A stretch of DNA of 42,786 nucleotides. Origin: UBA4421 sp002704225. GTDB taxonomy: Bacteria; Pseudomonadota; Gammaproteobacteria; Pseudomonadales; Azotimanducaceae. Shown one piece after another: positions 1 to 7,964 of this stretch. The notes under the pieces are model-generated. The model ran no database searches. It saw only the letters and a list, made by a program, of their open reading frames with translations, and had not been told where the DNA came from. Position 1 is the first letter of the stretch. Each line of letters starts with the position of its first letter. The DNA lies in assembly GCA_902556425.1 (NCBI GenBank), contig CACDWG010000017.1:1-42786 (forward strand). Direction: 5' to 3'. The position numbers and the translations under genes are program-made.

Positions 1-1
1 A

Positions 2-274
2 ATCGACGCCCTGGGTAACACCCCTCAGGTTTCGGCGATCACCGGTGAAGGGGTAACAGAACTCATGGACCGTATCGGCGCGGCGTTGGGTGTTGTTGCG
101 CCGCATCGGGTGCTGCTAGCGCCACAGGATGGCAAAAATCGAGCCTGGCTCTATCAGTCTGGAGCGGTTCTCGACGAAACAATGCTGACAGATGGCAGCG
201 TGCAGCTTACAGTACAGGCAGACGAGAAGCTGTTGGGTCAAATGCGTCAGCGCCAAGTGCAGGTGGAAACATAA
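2..274 (+). CDS. hflX: GTPase HflX, C-terminal fragment
   Basis: Only the last 90 codons lie in the window; the frame is open from base 2. The readable part contains the end of the G domain, with the VSAITGEG stretch that resembles the G5 (SAxxGEG) motif of HflX/Era-like GTPases, followed by the short C-terminal beta-rich tail. HflX is a ribosome-associated GTPase that splits stalled or heat-stressed 70S ribosomes. The identification rests mainly on this tail and on synteny: hflX immediately precedes hflK and hflC in most gammaproteobacteria. The start, Walker A and N-terminal domain are outside the window. Confidence 0.82.
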   Translation: MDALGNTPQVSAITGEGVTELMDRIGAALGVVAPHRVLLAPQDGKNRAWLYQSGAVLDETMLTDGSVQLTVQADEKLLGQMRQRQVQVET

Positions 275-444
275 AGTCCACATTAGGCCAAGACGACATC
301 CTTTTAAAATGTTCGAAAGCCCTCAAACTAGGGTGATGAAGATGCAATATGCCATAACCGACGCGTGTATCGGTTGAGGTAAAATGTGGTCGCTTTGAGT
401 CCTTTGCTGGGCTCAGAAACAAATTAATACATCGGAGTAAAGCT

Positions 445-1594
445 ATGGCGTGGAACGAATCAGGAGGTGGTGACAAAGACCCCTGGGGCAATCGCGGCAA
501 TAACAATGACGGCCCCCCCGGATCTCGACGAGGCCATTCGAAAGCTGCAGGGCCAGCTTTCAGGTATGTTCGGCGGTGGTGGCGGCAAAAAAGATGGATC
601 CAGCAGCAGCCTGTCCGGCGGCTCGATTGGTTTGCTCGTCATTCTAGCGCTTGGCCTCTATGCCTTTGCCGGTGTGTATCAGGTGGATCAACAGGAGCGC
701 GGGGTGGTTTTCCGGTTCGGTGAAGTGTTGCCGAATGAGGTGGGCCCGGGTCTGCATTGGAATCCGCCGCTGATCGATCAGGTGGACATTGTCAATGTCA
801 CCCAGGTGCAGTCGCACAGCCATCAGGCGCTGATGCTGACCGAAGACGAAAACATCGTTGATATCAGTCTCACCGTTCAGTGGGTTATCGATAGCGCCCC
901 CAATTTCCTCATTAATGTGCGTGAGCCTCGAGACAGTCTCGCTCAAGCAACAGAGAGTGCGCTGCGTCATGTGGCGGGTTCTGCCTCCATGGACGAAGTC
1001 ATCACCGATGGTAGAGAGGCGATCGCGATAGAAGTGCAAGAGCGTCTGCAAAGCTATCTGCGCAGCTATGGCGCTGGTATTGATGTGACCAAGGTGAACA
1101 TCGACCGCAGTGCGCCACCAATACAGGTGCAGGAAGCCTTCAACGACGTCCAGAAAGCCAAGGAAGATCAGCAGAAGTTTATTAACCAAGCGACCGCATA
1201 CGCCCAGCAAGTGGTGCCAGAAGCTCGAGGACGAGCCCAGCGTCAATTGGAAGAAGCTCAGGGCTATCGCGATCGTGTGATTGCACGCTCCGAAGGTGAG
1301 GCGCAACGCTTTGAAAAGCTGCTGACCGAGTACTCACTGGCGAAGAAAGTGACCCGGGATCGTTTGTACATCGACGCGATGGAAAAGGTGTTTAAGAATT
1401 CCAGCAAAGTGATGATCGACGTGAAAGGCGGAAACAACATGATGTATCTGCCTCTTGATAAACTGGGACAGTCGAATACCTCAGTCGGTAACTCAACAGA
1501 CGTGCAGGCGCTGCGCCGTGATCTGGAGCAGTTGCGCCGCGATTTGAGCACGGGCCGACCCAACAACAGTCGTCTACGCGGCAACGGCAACTAA
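445..1594 (+). CDS. hflK: Protease modulator HflK (apparent frameshift near the N-terminus)
   Basis: HflK is the type II membrane subunit that forms, with HflC, the SPFH/prohibitin-like cage around FtsH and restrains its proteolysis. The N-terminus starting at 445 (MAWNESGGGDKDPWG) is the canonical HflK start and has a GGAG Shine-Dalgarno at 434-437. The continuation (PPDLDEAIRKLQ, a Gly/Ser-rich linker, one transmembrane segment, then the SPFH domain and a coiled coil with the TRDRLYIDAMEKV stretch) is in the +1 frame. The two halves join exactly at a run of seven Cs at 513-519; with six Cs the reading would be continuous and give 382 residues. Either the base is a sequencing error, or the gene is mutated, or the shift is programmed. 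An ATG at 506 could start a truncated product. Confidence 0.85.
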
Positions 1595-1621
1595 GCTTAG
1601 CGTTTTAGTGGAGAAATTTTG

Positions 1622-2494
1622 ATGCCTATGAAATCGTTTCTTTTTGCAGCCTTCTTGCTTATCGGAGTGGGACTGCTAAACCAATCGGCCTTTCGGGTAA
1701 TGGAAACCGAAAAAGCCATCCTGCTGGAATTCGGTAACTTGATCGATGCGGATATCAAGCCGGGACTGCATTTCAAACTGCCAATCGCCCAAGAAGTCAA
1801 AAAGTTTGATGCTCGTGTGCTCACGCTGGATTCTCAAGGCGAGACTTACTACACGCTGGAGAAAAAGCCGCTGATCGTGGATTCCTTTGTGAAATGGCGC
1901 GTGGCCGATATCGAGCGCTTCTACACCGGCACATCGTTTGACGAGCGTCGGGCACAGCGCCTGCTGCAAGAGCGGGTCAATGAAGGGCTGCGTAACCAGA
2001 TCAGTCGACGCGAAATGTATGAGGTTATCTCAGGACAGCGTGACCAGTTGATGAGTGAACTGCGCGCCGACCTAGACCGGGTGATGCGTGAATCCGTGGG
2101 TTTGGAAGTGGTCGATGTGCGAGTAAAGAAAATCGACCTGCCGCCAGAAGTGTCGACCACCGTGTATGAACGCATGAATTCCGAGCGAGAAATTGAGGCG
2201 CGTCAGTATCGTGCTGAAGGCCAAGAGCAGGCCCTGGCCATTCGGGCTAAAGCTGATCGTGATGCGGTCGTGATTGAGGCGGAAGCCTATCGAGAAAGCG
2301 AGCTTCTGCGCGGTGATGGTGATGCAAAAGCCGCCCAAGTATACGCTGGAGCGTTCAACCAAGACCCTGAATTCTACGGGTTTTATCGAAGCATCAATGC
2401 GTACGGGGAAGTCTTCAAGGATAAGGGCGATCTGTTGGTGCTCGACCCTGAAAGCGATTTCTTCAAATATCTGGAGAGCGGCGGCGCAAAATGA
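1622..2494 (+). CDS. hflC: Protease modulator HflC
   Basis: Partner of HflK in the FtsH-regulating HflKC complex of the inner membrane. The 290-residue product has an N-terminal transmembrane segment (FLFAAFLLIGVGLL), an SPFH domain (from about residue 20 to 190, with the ETEKAILLEFGNL opening) and an Ala/Glu-rich coiled coil (AEGQEQALAIRAKADRDA). The ATG at 1622 is chosen because GGAG at 1610-1613 sits 8 bases upstream; a TTG at 1619 and an ATG at 1628 are possible alternatives. It follows hflK by 27 bases, so the pair is surely one operon. No DUF2065 gene follows, unlike in Escherichia coli. Confidence 0.93.
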   Translation: MPMKSFLFAAFLLIGVGLLNQSAFRVMETEKAILLEFGNLIDADIKPGLHFKLPIAQEVKKFDARVLTLDSQGETYYTLEKKPLIVDSFVKWRVADIERFYTGTSFDERRAQRLLQERVNEGLRNQISRREMYEVISGQRDQLMSELRADLDRVMRESVGLEVVDVRVKKIDLPPEVSTTVYERMNSEREIEARQYRAEGQEQALAIRAKADRDAVVIEAEAYRESELLRGDGDAKAAQVYAGAFNQDPEFYGFYRSINAYGEVFKDKGDLLVLDPESDFFKYLESGGAK

Positions 2495-2534
2495 TCCCCA
2501 GCGAAACGACCCAGCCGTCCAGGCCACCGAACAT

Positions 2535-3725
2535 ATGAGTACACATTGGCGCCTGCCCAAGGGGGTAGATGAGGTATTGCCGCCCCACGCATGGGAACTG
2601 GAGGGGCTGCGTCGTAAGGTCTTGGACGTATTTGTCAGTTGGGGCTACGACTACTTAGAGCCGCCAGTGATCGAATACTTAGACGCCCTCCTGGTGGGCA
2701 GTGGCGAGGATCTCGATCTGCAGACGCTGAAGGTTGTCGATCAGTCCAGTGGACGGCAGTTGGGCGTAAGGGCTGATATGACCTCTCAGGCGGTGCGTGT
2801 TGATGCCCACAGCCGCCGCAGCGAAAACATTCAGCGGCTCTGCTACGCGGGTCCGGTGGTCTTCGCCAACCCCCAAGGTAATCAAACCTCGCGAGTACCG
2901 TTGAAAGCAGGCGCGGAAATATTTGGAGCCGCTGGTATTGGGGCCGATGCGGAAGTCATCGGGCTGATGCTGGAAGCACTTGAAGCAGCGGGCATGCACG
3001 CTCCCGTGCTGTTACTTGGGCATATGGGTATCTACCGAGGCCTTGTCGCACGCTTGATTGAAGAAGGTGGCCTCGATGAGGCAAGCCAAGGCCAACTTTT
3101 CAGCTGCATACAGCGCAAGGGCGCCAGTGATATTCGGGCGCTACTCGACGACTCTGACGCGGCCGAAATGCTCGCAGCTTTGCCCGACCTAATGGGCGAT
3201 ATGGATATTTTGCCCATTGCCGAGGATCTGCTGCAGCGCGCGCCACAGACGGTTTTGACGGCCTTAGACGAATTGCGGGCGCTGGCCGAGCTGATTAGGA
3301 AAAACCATCCTCAGGTGGATCTGCGCATCGATGTGTCTGAATTGTCAGGCTATGGCTATCACAATGGTCCGGTTTTTGCGGTGTATCATCCTCAGCACGG
3401 TAGTGCGCTGGCGCAGGGCGGGCGTTACGATGGCGTCGGTGAAGTCTTCGGTCGCGGTCGACCTGCCACCGGGTTCGATATGAACTTAAAGCAGTTGATG
3501 ACGAACAACGTCGCGCCGTCAAACGGATACTTTGTGCCATACAGAGCATCGGAATCGAGAGAGGGTCTGGCTTCTGCGGTGCAGGCACTTCGTGCCAAGG
3601 GACATCGCGTGATTGTAGCCGTGGCGGAAACCGAGTCCATGCCTGTAGGATGCGAGGGCATTCTGGTGCAGGATCAAGGGAATTGGACGCCGCAGTCCGT
3701 AAGCGAAACCGTCCCAGAGCAGTAG
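2535..3725 (+). CDS. hisZ: ATP phosphoribosyltransferase regulatory subunit HisZ
   Basis: HisZ is a catalytically inactive HisRS paralogue that binds short-form HisG and is required for the first step of histidine synthesis. The 396-residue product opens with WRLPKGVDEVLPPHAWELE, has the class II synthetase-like core (GVRADMTSQAVRVDAHS, QGNQTSRVPLKAGAEIFG) and ends with the GGRYDGVGEVFGRGRPATGF glycine-rich motif. Presence of HisZ implies that the genome encodes the short HisG. The frame stays open upstream inside hflC, but homology places the start at ATG 2535. No good Shine-Dalgarno precedes it; an ATGA overlap with a 15-codon mini-ORF may couple its translation to hflC. The hisZ-purA order is usual in gammaproteobacteria. 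Confidence 0.93.
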   Translation: MSTHWRLPKGVDEVLPPHAWELEGLRRKVLDVFVSWGYDYLEPPVIEYLDALLVGSGEDLDLQTLKVVDQSSGRQLGVRADMTSQAVRVDAHSRRSENIQRLCYAGPVVFANPQGNQTSRVPLKAGAEIFGAAGIGADAEVIGLMLEALEAAGMHAPVLLLGHMGIYRGLVARLIEEGGLDEASQGQLFSCIQRKGASDIRALLDDSDAAEMLAALPDLMGDMDILPIAEDLLQRAPQTVLTALDELRALAELIRKNHPQVDLRIDVSELSGYGYHNGPVFAVYHPQHGSALAQGGRYDGVGEVFGRGRPATGFDMNLKQLMTNNVAPSNGYFVPYRASESREGLASAVQALRAKGHRVIVAVAETESMPVGCEGILVQDQGNWTPQSVSETVPEQ

Positions 3726-3856
3726 AAACCGACAACAGTACAAAAGATAATAGTGACGAGGTGTCATCGCCGACCTGCCTGAGGGAAGCCTGTGCCTGCG
3801 TGCCTGAAATAGATCAAGTACGAAACTGGAGAGAACAAACAAGTGAAAGGAATGAC

Positions 3857-5164
3857 ATGGGTCGTAATGTAGTCGTTATTGGTACCCAGTGGGGAGACGA
3901 GGGCAAGGGTAAAATTGTCGACTTGCTCACCGATCAAGTCGATGCGGTCGTGCGTTTTCAGGGCGGACACAACGCGGGGCATACGCTCGTTATTGATGGC
4001 GAGAAGACCGTTCTGCATGTGATTCCCTCAGGGATTTTGCATGAAGGCGTCCAATGTGTGATTGGCAACGGCGTCGTCCTTGAGCCTCACGAACTGCTCA
4101 AAGAAATCACGACGCTTGAAGCGCGTGGCGTGCCAGTGCGTGAAAGGCTAAAAATTTCTCCGGCCTGCCCGCTGATCTTGCCTCACCACGTAGAACTGGA
4201 TCTGGCTCGCGAAGAGGCGCGTGGCAAATTGAAAATCGGAACCACGGGACGCGGTATCGGGCCAGCCTATGAAGACAAAGCCGCCCGCCGCGGGCTGCGA
4301 TTGGGCGATATGTTTTATTGGCAAACCTTCTCGGACCGTTTGGCCGAGGTGATGGAATACCACAACTTCATGCTCACTCAGTATTACAAAAAGCCCGCCT
4401 TAGATTTTACTCAGACTCTGGATCAGTGCGCGGATATCGCCGATCAAATGAAGGCGATGTCCGTTGATGTGGTGCCCCTGCTCCACGACCTTCGTGAGCA
4501 AGGAAAGAACATACTGTTCGAGGGCGCGCAGGGTGCGATGTTAGACGTCGACCTGGGAACCTATCCCTACGTCACGTCTTCCAACACGACCGCGGGCGGC
4601 ACCGCCGTCGGCACGGGTTTTGGCCCGCGCTATCTGGACTACGTGCTGGGTATTACAAAAGCCTATGCGACCCGCGTTGGTTCTGGTCCCTTTCCTACGG
4701 AACTGTTTGACGATATTGGCGCAGGTTTGGCTGAACGTGGCCACGAATTTGGTTCCACCACGGGCAGGCCGCGACGCTGTGGTTGGTTCGATGCGGTAGC
4801 GCTGCGTCAGGCCGTGCAGGTGAACAGTATTTCCGGCCTATGTTTGACTAAGCTCGACGTTCTTGATGGTTTGGATTCCATTAAAATTTGTGTCGGCTAC
4901 GAGGATGGCGGCATCACAGACAGTGGACCAAACTTTGGTAGTGAATTTTACGACGGTGTTACGCCGATCTACGAAGAAGTACCGGGCTGGCAAGAGAATA
5001 CTCTTGGGATACGTGAGGTAGCCGACCTGCCTGCAGCGGCGCAAAACTACATTCGCGTGGTTGAAGAGGCGGTTGGTGCTCCGGTGGACATTATTTCTAC
5101 CGGTCCAGACAGAAATGAGACCATCGTGCTCAACGACCCATTCGCTGGCGCGCGAGGTATCTAA
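3857..5164 (+). CDS. purA: Adenylosuccinate synthetase
   Basis: Catalyses GTP-dependent condensation of IMP with aspartate, the first committed step to AMP. The product is 435 residues, close to the usual 430. It opens with MGRNVVVIGTQWGDEGKGK, which holds the GDEGKGK phosphate-binding loop (residues 13-19), and carries GGHNAGHT, the GTTGRGIGPAYEDKAAR IMP-binding segment and GRPRRCGWFDA near the end. AAGGA a few bases before the ATG at 3857 supports the start. The 131-base gap after hisZ allows a separate promoter, although I see no convincing one. Its stop overlaps the next start by one base. Confidence 0.97.
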   Translation: MGRNVVVIGTQWGDEGKGKIVDLLTDQVDAVVRFQGGHNAGHTLVIDGEKTVLHVIPSGILHEGVQCVIGNGVVLEPHELLKEITTLEARGVPVRERLKISPACPLILPHHVELDLAREEARGKLKIGTTGRGIGPAYEDKAARRGLRLGDMFYWQTFSDRLAEVMEYHNFMLTQYYKKPALDFTQTLDQCADIADQMKAMSVDVVPLLHDLREQGKNILFEGAQGAMLDVDLGTYPYVTSSNTTAGGTAVGTGFGPRYLDYVLGITKAYATRVGSGPFPTELFDDIGAGLAERGHEFGSTTGRPRRCGWFDAVALRQAVQVNSISGLCLTKLDVLDGLDSIKICVGYEDGGITDSGPNFGSEFYDGVTPIYEEVPGWQENTLGIREVADLPAAAQNYIRVVEEAVGAPVDIISTGPDRNETIVLNDPFAGARGI

Positions 5165-5349
5165 TGGATTCGAAACTGCTTGAGCTGCTTGTGTGCCCCG
5201 TGACTAAGACCCCGTTGCAATGGAAGCGCGAGCAGCAAGAGTTGTGGTGTACCGCCAGTCGGCTGGCCTATCCGATAGACGATGGCATCCCCGTTTTGGT
5301 GCCGGATCAAGCGCGAGCATTGAGCGATGAAGAGTTGCGGTCGGGCTAG
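5164..5349 (+). CDS. Trm112-like UPF0434 (YcaR-type) small protein
   Basis: A 61-residue protein of the bacterial Trm112/UPF0434 family, recognisable from MDSKLLELLVCPVTKTPL and the ending LAYPIDDGIPVLVPDQARAL. Family members have a small zinc-ribbon-like fold; eukaryotic Trm112 activates methyltransferases, but the bacterial role is not settled. The usual first pair CPxC is here CPVT, so one of the potential metal ligands is missing, while a later Cys remains. TAATG overlap with purA indicates translational coupling. Confidence 0.8.
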   Translation: MDSKLLELLVCPVTKTPLQWKREQQELWCTASRLAYPIDDGIPVLVPDQARALSDEELRSG

Positions 5350-5381
5350 CGCCGGAATTTTTCTGTCGATGTTTCGTTCGC

Positions 5382-5457
5382 AAAGAGTCACGAAAGAGTC
5401 AGAGCTCTAATCTCTGGCATTCACATTTCGTTGACTGATTGCTACGTAGCCTAAATT
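5382..5457 (+). promoter_or_regulatory. Candidate control region upstream of folE2
   Basis: The 136-base gap before folE2 holds a 9-base direct repeat AAAGAGTCA at 5382-5390 and 5393-5401 (11-base period), then TTGACT at 5431-5436 as a possible -35 and TAAATT at 5452-5457 as a weak -10 (spacing only 15). Between the two lies a perfect palindrome GCTACGTAGC at 5441-5450. The arrangement is suggestive of regulated transcription, but no known operator consensus fits; no Zur-type box is visible. Confidence 0.3.
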
Positions 5458-5485
5458 CTCAAGTCACTCCTCATCAGGATCTATT

Positions 5486-6436
5486 ATGAGTACAGCAAAG
5501 CTGGTCTCCGTCCCCGATATGCCAGACATCGCCAACCGCGCTTTATCCGAAGCGCAGGCAACTCTGGATTGGGTTGGTATGAGCAATGTTCATCAGCCGT
5601 TAAAAGTGAAAGACGGCGACCAAACCAAGGACGTTCACGCCAATATTCAAGTCTACGTTAACCTGGCAGACCCCCTGGCGAAGGGTATTCACATGTCCCG
5701 CCTCTATCTGCTTCTGGATGAGCATGCGGCGACCCGACCGCTCACTGCCTCTGGTCTAAAAATGCTGCTGGGTTCCATACTGGAATCGCACCATGACTTG
5801 AGCACCAATGCGTTTGTTCAATTTGAATTTGATCACTTTGTGCGTCGCCCGGCGCTGTTAAGCGATAATGTGGGCTGGGCTTCCTATCCCGTTATGGTCA
5901 AAGGTACGCTGATTAAGGGCCAGATTGCGTTAGAGCTTTCTGTGGAGGTTCAATATTCTTCCACTTGCCCTTGTTCTGCAGCCTTGGCGCGGCAATTGAT
6001 CCAAGAGCAGTTCAAAAAAGACTTTGGTGCCGCCGGTGACGTCAGCATTGAAGCCGTTAACGATTGGCTGGGCACCGAAGAAGGTATCTTGGCCACACCT
6101 CATAGCCAGCGCAGCACCGCGAAGATTCTGGCACGTCTGGACGGCACGCTGGAAGATCTGCCGATCACTCAACTGATCGATCACGCAGAGGAAGCGCTAA
6201 AGACACCGGTACAAAGTGCGGTGAAGCGAGAGGACGAACAAGAATTTGCGCGCTTGAATGGCAAAAACCTGATGTTCGTGGAAGACGCAGGTCGCCGGTT
6301 GAAGACAGCGCTGAGTGACGATGGTCGCTGGGAAGATTTCTGGGTGCGTATTGAGCATCACGAAAGCCTCCACGCGCACGACGCCGTGGGTGTGTTCACC
6401 AAGGGCAAGGAAGAGGGATACCTGCCGATTCCCTAG
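5486..6436 (+). CDS. folE2: GTP cyclohydrolase FolE2
   Basis: Type IB GTP cyclohydrolase, converting GTP to 7,8-dihydroneopterin triphosphate for folate (and queuosine) synthesis with a metal requirement less strictly tied to zinc than FolE1. The 316-residue product has the family hallmarks GIHMSRLY (about residues 67-74), the SSTCPCS segment with C161 and C163, and TPHSQRS. The ATG at 5486 follows CAGGAT at a suitable distance. It is separated from the purA unit by 136 bases and ends at a strong terminator, so it is probably a single-gene transcript. In many bacteria folE2 is induced by zinc starvation. Confidence 0.95.
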   Translation: MSTAKLVSVPDMPDIANRALSEAQATLDWVGMSNVHQPLKVKDGDQTKDVHANIQVYVNLADPLAKGIHMSRLYLLLDEHAATRPLTASGLKMLLGSILESHHDLSTNAFVQFEFDHFVRRPALLSDNVGWASYPVMVKGTLIKGQIALELSVEVQYSSTCPCSAALARQLIQEQFKKDFGAAGDVSIEAVNDWLGTEEGILATPHSQRSTAKILARLDGTLEDLPITQLIDHAEEALKTPVQSAVKREDEQEFARLNGKNLMFVEDAGRRLKTALSDDGRWEDFWVRIEHHESLHAHDAVGVFTKGKEEGYLPIP

Positions 6437-6460
6437 AACAAAGCAACCTCACGAGAAAGC

Positions 6461-6486
6461 AAAAAGGCCCAGACGGGCCTTTTTTG
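6461..6486. terminator. Bidirectional intrinsic terminator
   Basis: AAAAAGGCCC, loop AGAC, GGGCCTTTTT. The stem is flanked by an A tract on the left and a T tract on the right, so it can terminate folE2 on the plus strand and the MerR gene, whose stop is 24 bases away, on the minus strand. Confidence 0.85.
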
Positions 6487-6510
6487 TTGGGGGAGTTTCT
6501 TAACCGAAGC

Positions 6511-7443
6511 TCAGTGTTTGGTATGGCCTGGCAAAGACTCCAAATCGAGGCCATCAGCGAGCGCGACGGAACGCAGTGCGGCTTCAAAGATTGAGCGCGC
6601 GTGGGCGGTCATGTCCGCTAATTGTCCGTGCAGAGCACGCTGGGTTGGATCATCGTCGACGCATTGCATGCAATACTTCTCAAAGCCGTTGATATCAATC
6701 AGGAGCTTCGCGATGTGGTTTGGGCATTCGCAGTTAAGGCTCGGCATCATATTTGCGATGTGTGACAACTGCTCCGGATCGAATGCGCTGACGCCGACTT
6801 GGTATTCCGTACTGGCAACCTCCGGGGCATCGACGTTGAGGTACGAGCGGATCCTCTCTGAGGTAGCAGGCGCCTTAATCGCCTGTATGCCATGGGAGGC
6901 GAGCAACTGCTCGATCCGGCGGGGCGCGAAGGCGTAGATCACGACGACGCGCTGATAGTGCCGGTTGCGCAATTCGACCAAGCGCTCGACCACGGCATCG
7001 GGCAGCGTATCGCTCTCGACTACCAGCGTACCGTGTTTGCTGTTTTTGACGTGTTGGGGCTGATCCAACCATTTCTCGAGGGTCTGCGAAAAGCCACTGA
7101 AGGATGGCGTCAGCGATGGCTCGGCGCGTTCGAACAGCGTTGTCAGGTTCAGTCCAACGACGTCTGCGCCGCCATCATGATTGGCTGCCCGGCTTTGCTC
7201 GTGCCTCACCGCGAGGATGTCCAGTGCATCGTTATCCAACCTGGCGAGTTCCGCTAGAGAATGGCCTTCGCCCATGAGTCGTTTGACCAGCAGCAGCCGC
7301 TGGACATGCTCGTTGGTATAAAAACGTCGACCAGATTCGCTTCGATTTGGGGTCACGATAGAGTGCCTGCTTTCCCACTTTCTCAGTGTATGGGTAGGCA
7401 CCCCGGTTAGGTTGGCGACGGCGCCGATGGTAAGTCTTTCCAT
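6511..7443 (-). CDS. MerR-family regulator with a Cys-rich C-terminal sensor region
   Basis: A 310-residue transcription regulator. Residues 1-70 are a MerR winged helix-turn-helix (MERLTIGAVANLTGVPTHTL, then RRFYTNEHVQRLLLVKRLM). The middle part looks like the domain that binds cobalamin in the LitR/CarH subfamily, but I see no cobalamin-binding DxHxxG motif. The C-terminal 73 residues carry four cysteines in a CxC-x17-CxxC pattern (C238, C240, C258, C261) in a helical region, possibly a metal, Fe-S or thiol sensor. The ATG at 7443 is preceded by GAGG on the minus strand; a longer frame upstream reads into the HiPIP gene. It lies 32 bases downstream of the HiPIP gene and is probably cotranscribed. 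Ligand and targets are unknown. Confidence 0.8.
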   Translation of the reverse strand: MERLTIGAVANLTGVPTHTLRKWESRHSIVTPNRSESGRRFYTNEHVQRLLLVKRLMGEGHSLAELARLDNDALDILAVRHEQSRAANHDGGADVVGLNLTTLFERAEPSLTPSFSGFSQTLEKWLDQPQHVKNSKHGTLVVESDTLPDAVVERLVELRNRHYQRVVVIYAFAPRRIEQLLASHGIQAIKAPATSERIRSYLNVDAPEVASTEYQVGVSAFDPEQLSHIANMMPSLNCECPNHIAKLLIDINGFEKYCMQCVDDDPTQRALHGQLADMTAHARSIFEAALRSVALADGLDLESLPGHTKH

Positions 7444-7475
7444 TACTTTCGCCTCAATAATTAAAGTGTTGGTCC

Positions 7476-7799
7476 TTAGCTGACTGGGATCCAGGCGTTG
7501 CACCAGCCTGCGCCCGCCACCTGCTTGCCTGGAATCGCCGTGCAGCCGCCAAGTCCGTTGGCGCCGGCGGAGTAGAGGGCGCAGTTGCTGCAAAACTGGG
7601 TCGCGCCCGCGTCACCCGCTCGTTTGGGGTATTTGGCGATGTCCACGGCGGTGGCGTCCTTCTTATACCCAAGGGCGATGGCGATGGGGTCAGATTCCTT
7701 TAACTCCGCAGGCCCCGCCGCGACGGAAACGGAGGGAAGTAAAGAGGCGGCCCAAAGTGCGATTCCCGAATTGAGAAAGTCTCGTCTCGAATTTGTCAT
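7476..7799 (-). CDS. High-potential iron-sulfur protein (HiPIP), Tat-exported
   Basis: A 107-residue periplasmic electron carrier. The N-terminus has a twin-arginine signal (SRRDFLNSG followed by a hydrophobic stretch ending SVSVAA). The mature part has the four HiPIP cluster ligands C70, C73, C86 and C100 in CxxC-x12-C-x13-C spacing, with the GGC and GWC contexts typical of the family. HiPIPs carry one [4Fe-4S](2+/3+) cluster and shuttle electrons to photosynthetic reaction centres or terminal oxidases. No reaction-centre genes are in the window, so its partner is unknown. It appears to lead a two-gene unit with the MerR regulator and is divergent from the dehydrogenase gene. Confidence 0.92.
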   Translation of the reverse strand: MTNSRRDFLNSGIALWAASLLPSVSVAAGPAELKESDPIAIALGYKKDATAVDIAKYPKRAGDAGATQFCSNCALYSAGANGLGGCTAIPGKQVAGAGWCNAWIPVS

Positions 7800-7964
7800 A
7801 TCTGGTGACTCTCAAACTTGAACATGTCTAACTAAAATCGGCCCTAATGCCTATAAAGTCAACAAATATTTGGACAATTCGATCAAAAAAGCCAAATCAC
7901 GCCGATTTGACCATGTTTTGGTTAATTTATGGGCAAACTAGATAACGCGTTGAAGAGAGTAAGT
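7800..7964. promoter_or_regulatory. Divergent control region between the HiPIP and SDR genes
   Basis: This AT-rich 165-base region separates two divergent transcription units. Two related motifs, TGAACATGTCT at 7819-7829 and TGACCATGTTT at 7908-7918, share TGAnCATGTnT and sit near opposite ends. On the minus strand TTGACT lies upstream of the HiPIP gene; on the plus strand TTTTGG, 17 bases, TAGATA is a weak promoter candidate ahead of the dehydrogenase. The neighbouring MerR protein is the obvious candidate regulator, by inference only. Confidence 0.35.

Noticed and set aside
644..1306. A 220-codon open frame on the minus strand
   Set aside because: It is antisense to the conserved hflK coding sequence and its translation resembles no family.
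5350..5485. Zur-type operator before folE2
   Set aside because: No AT-rich palindrome resembling the known Zur consensus was found by eye.
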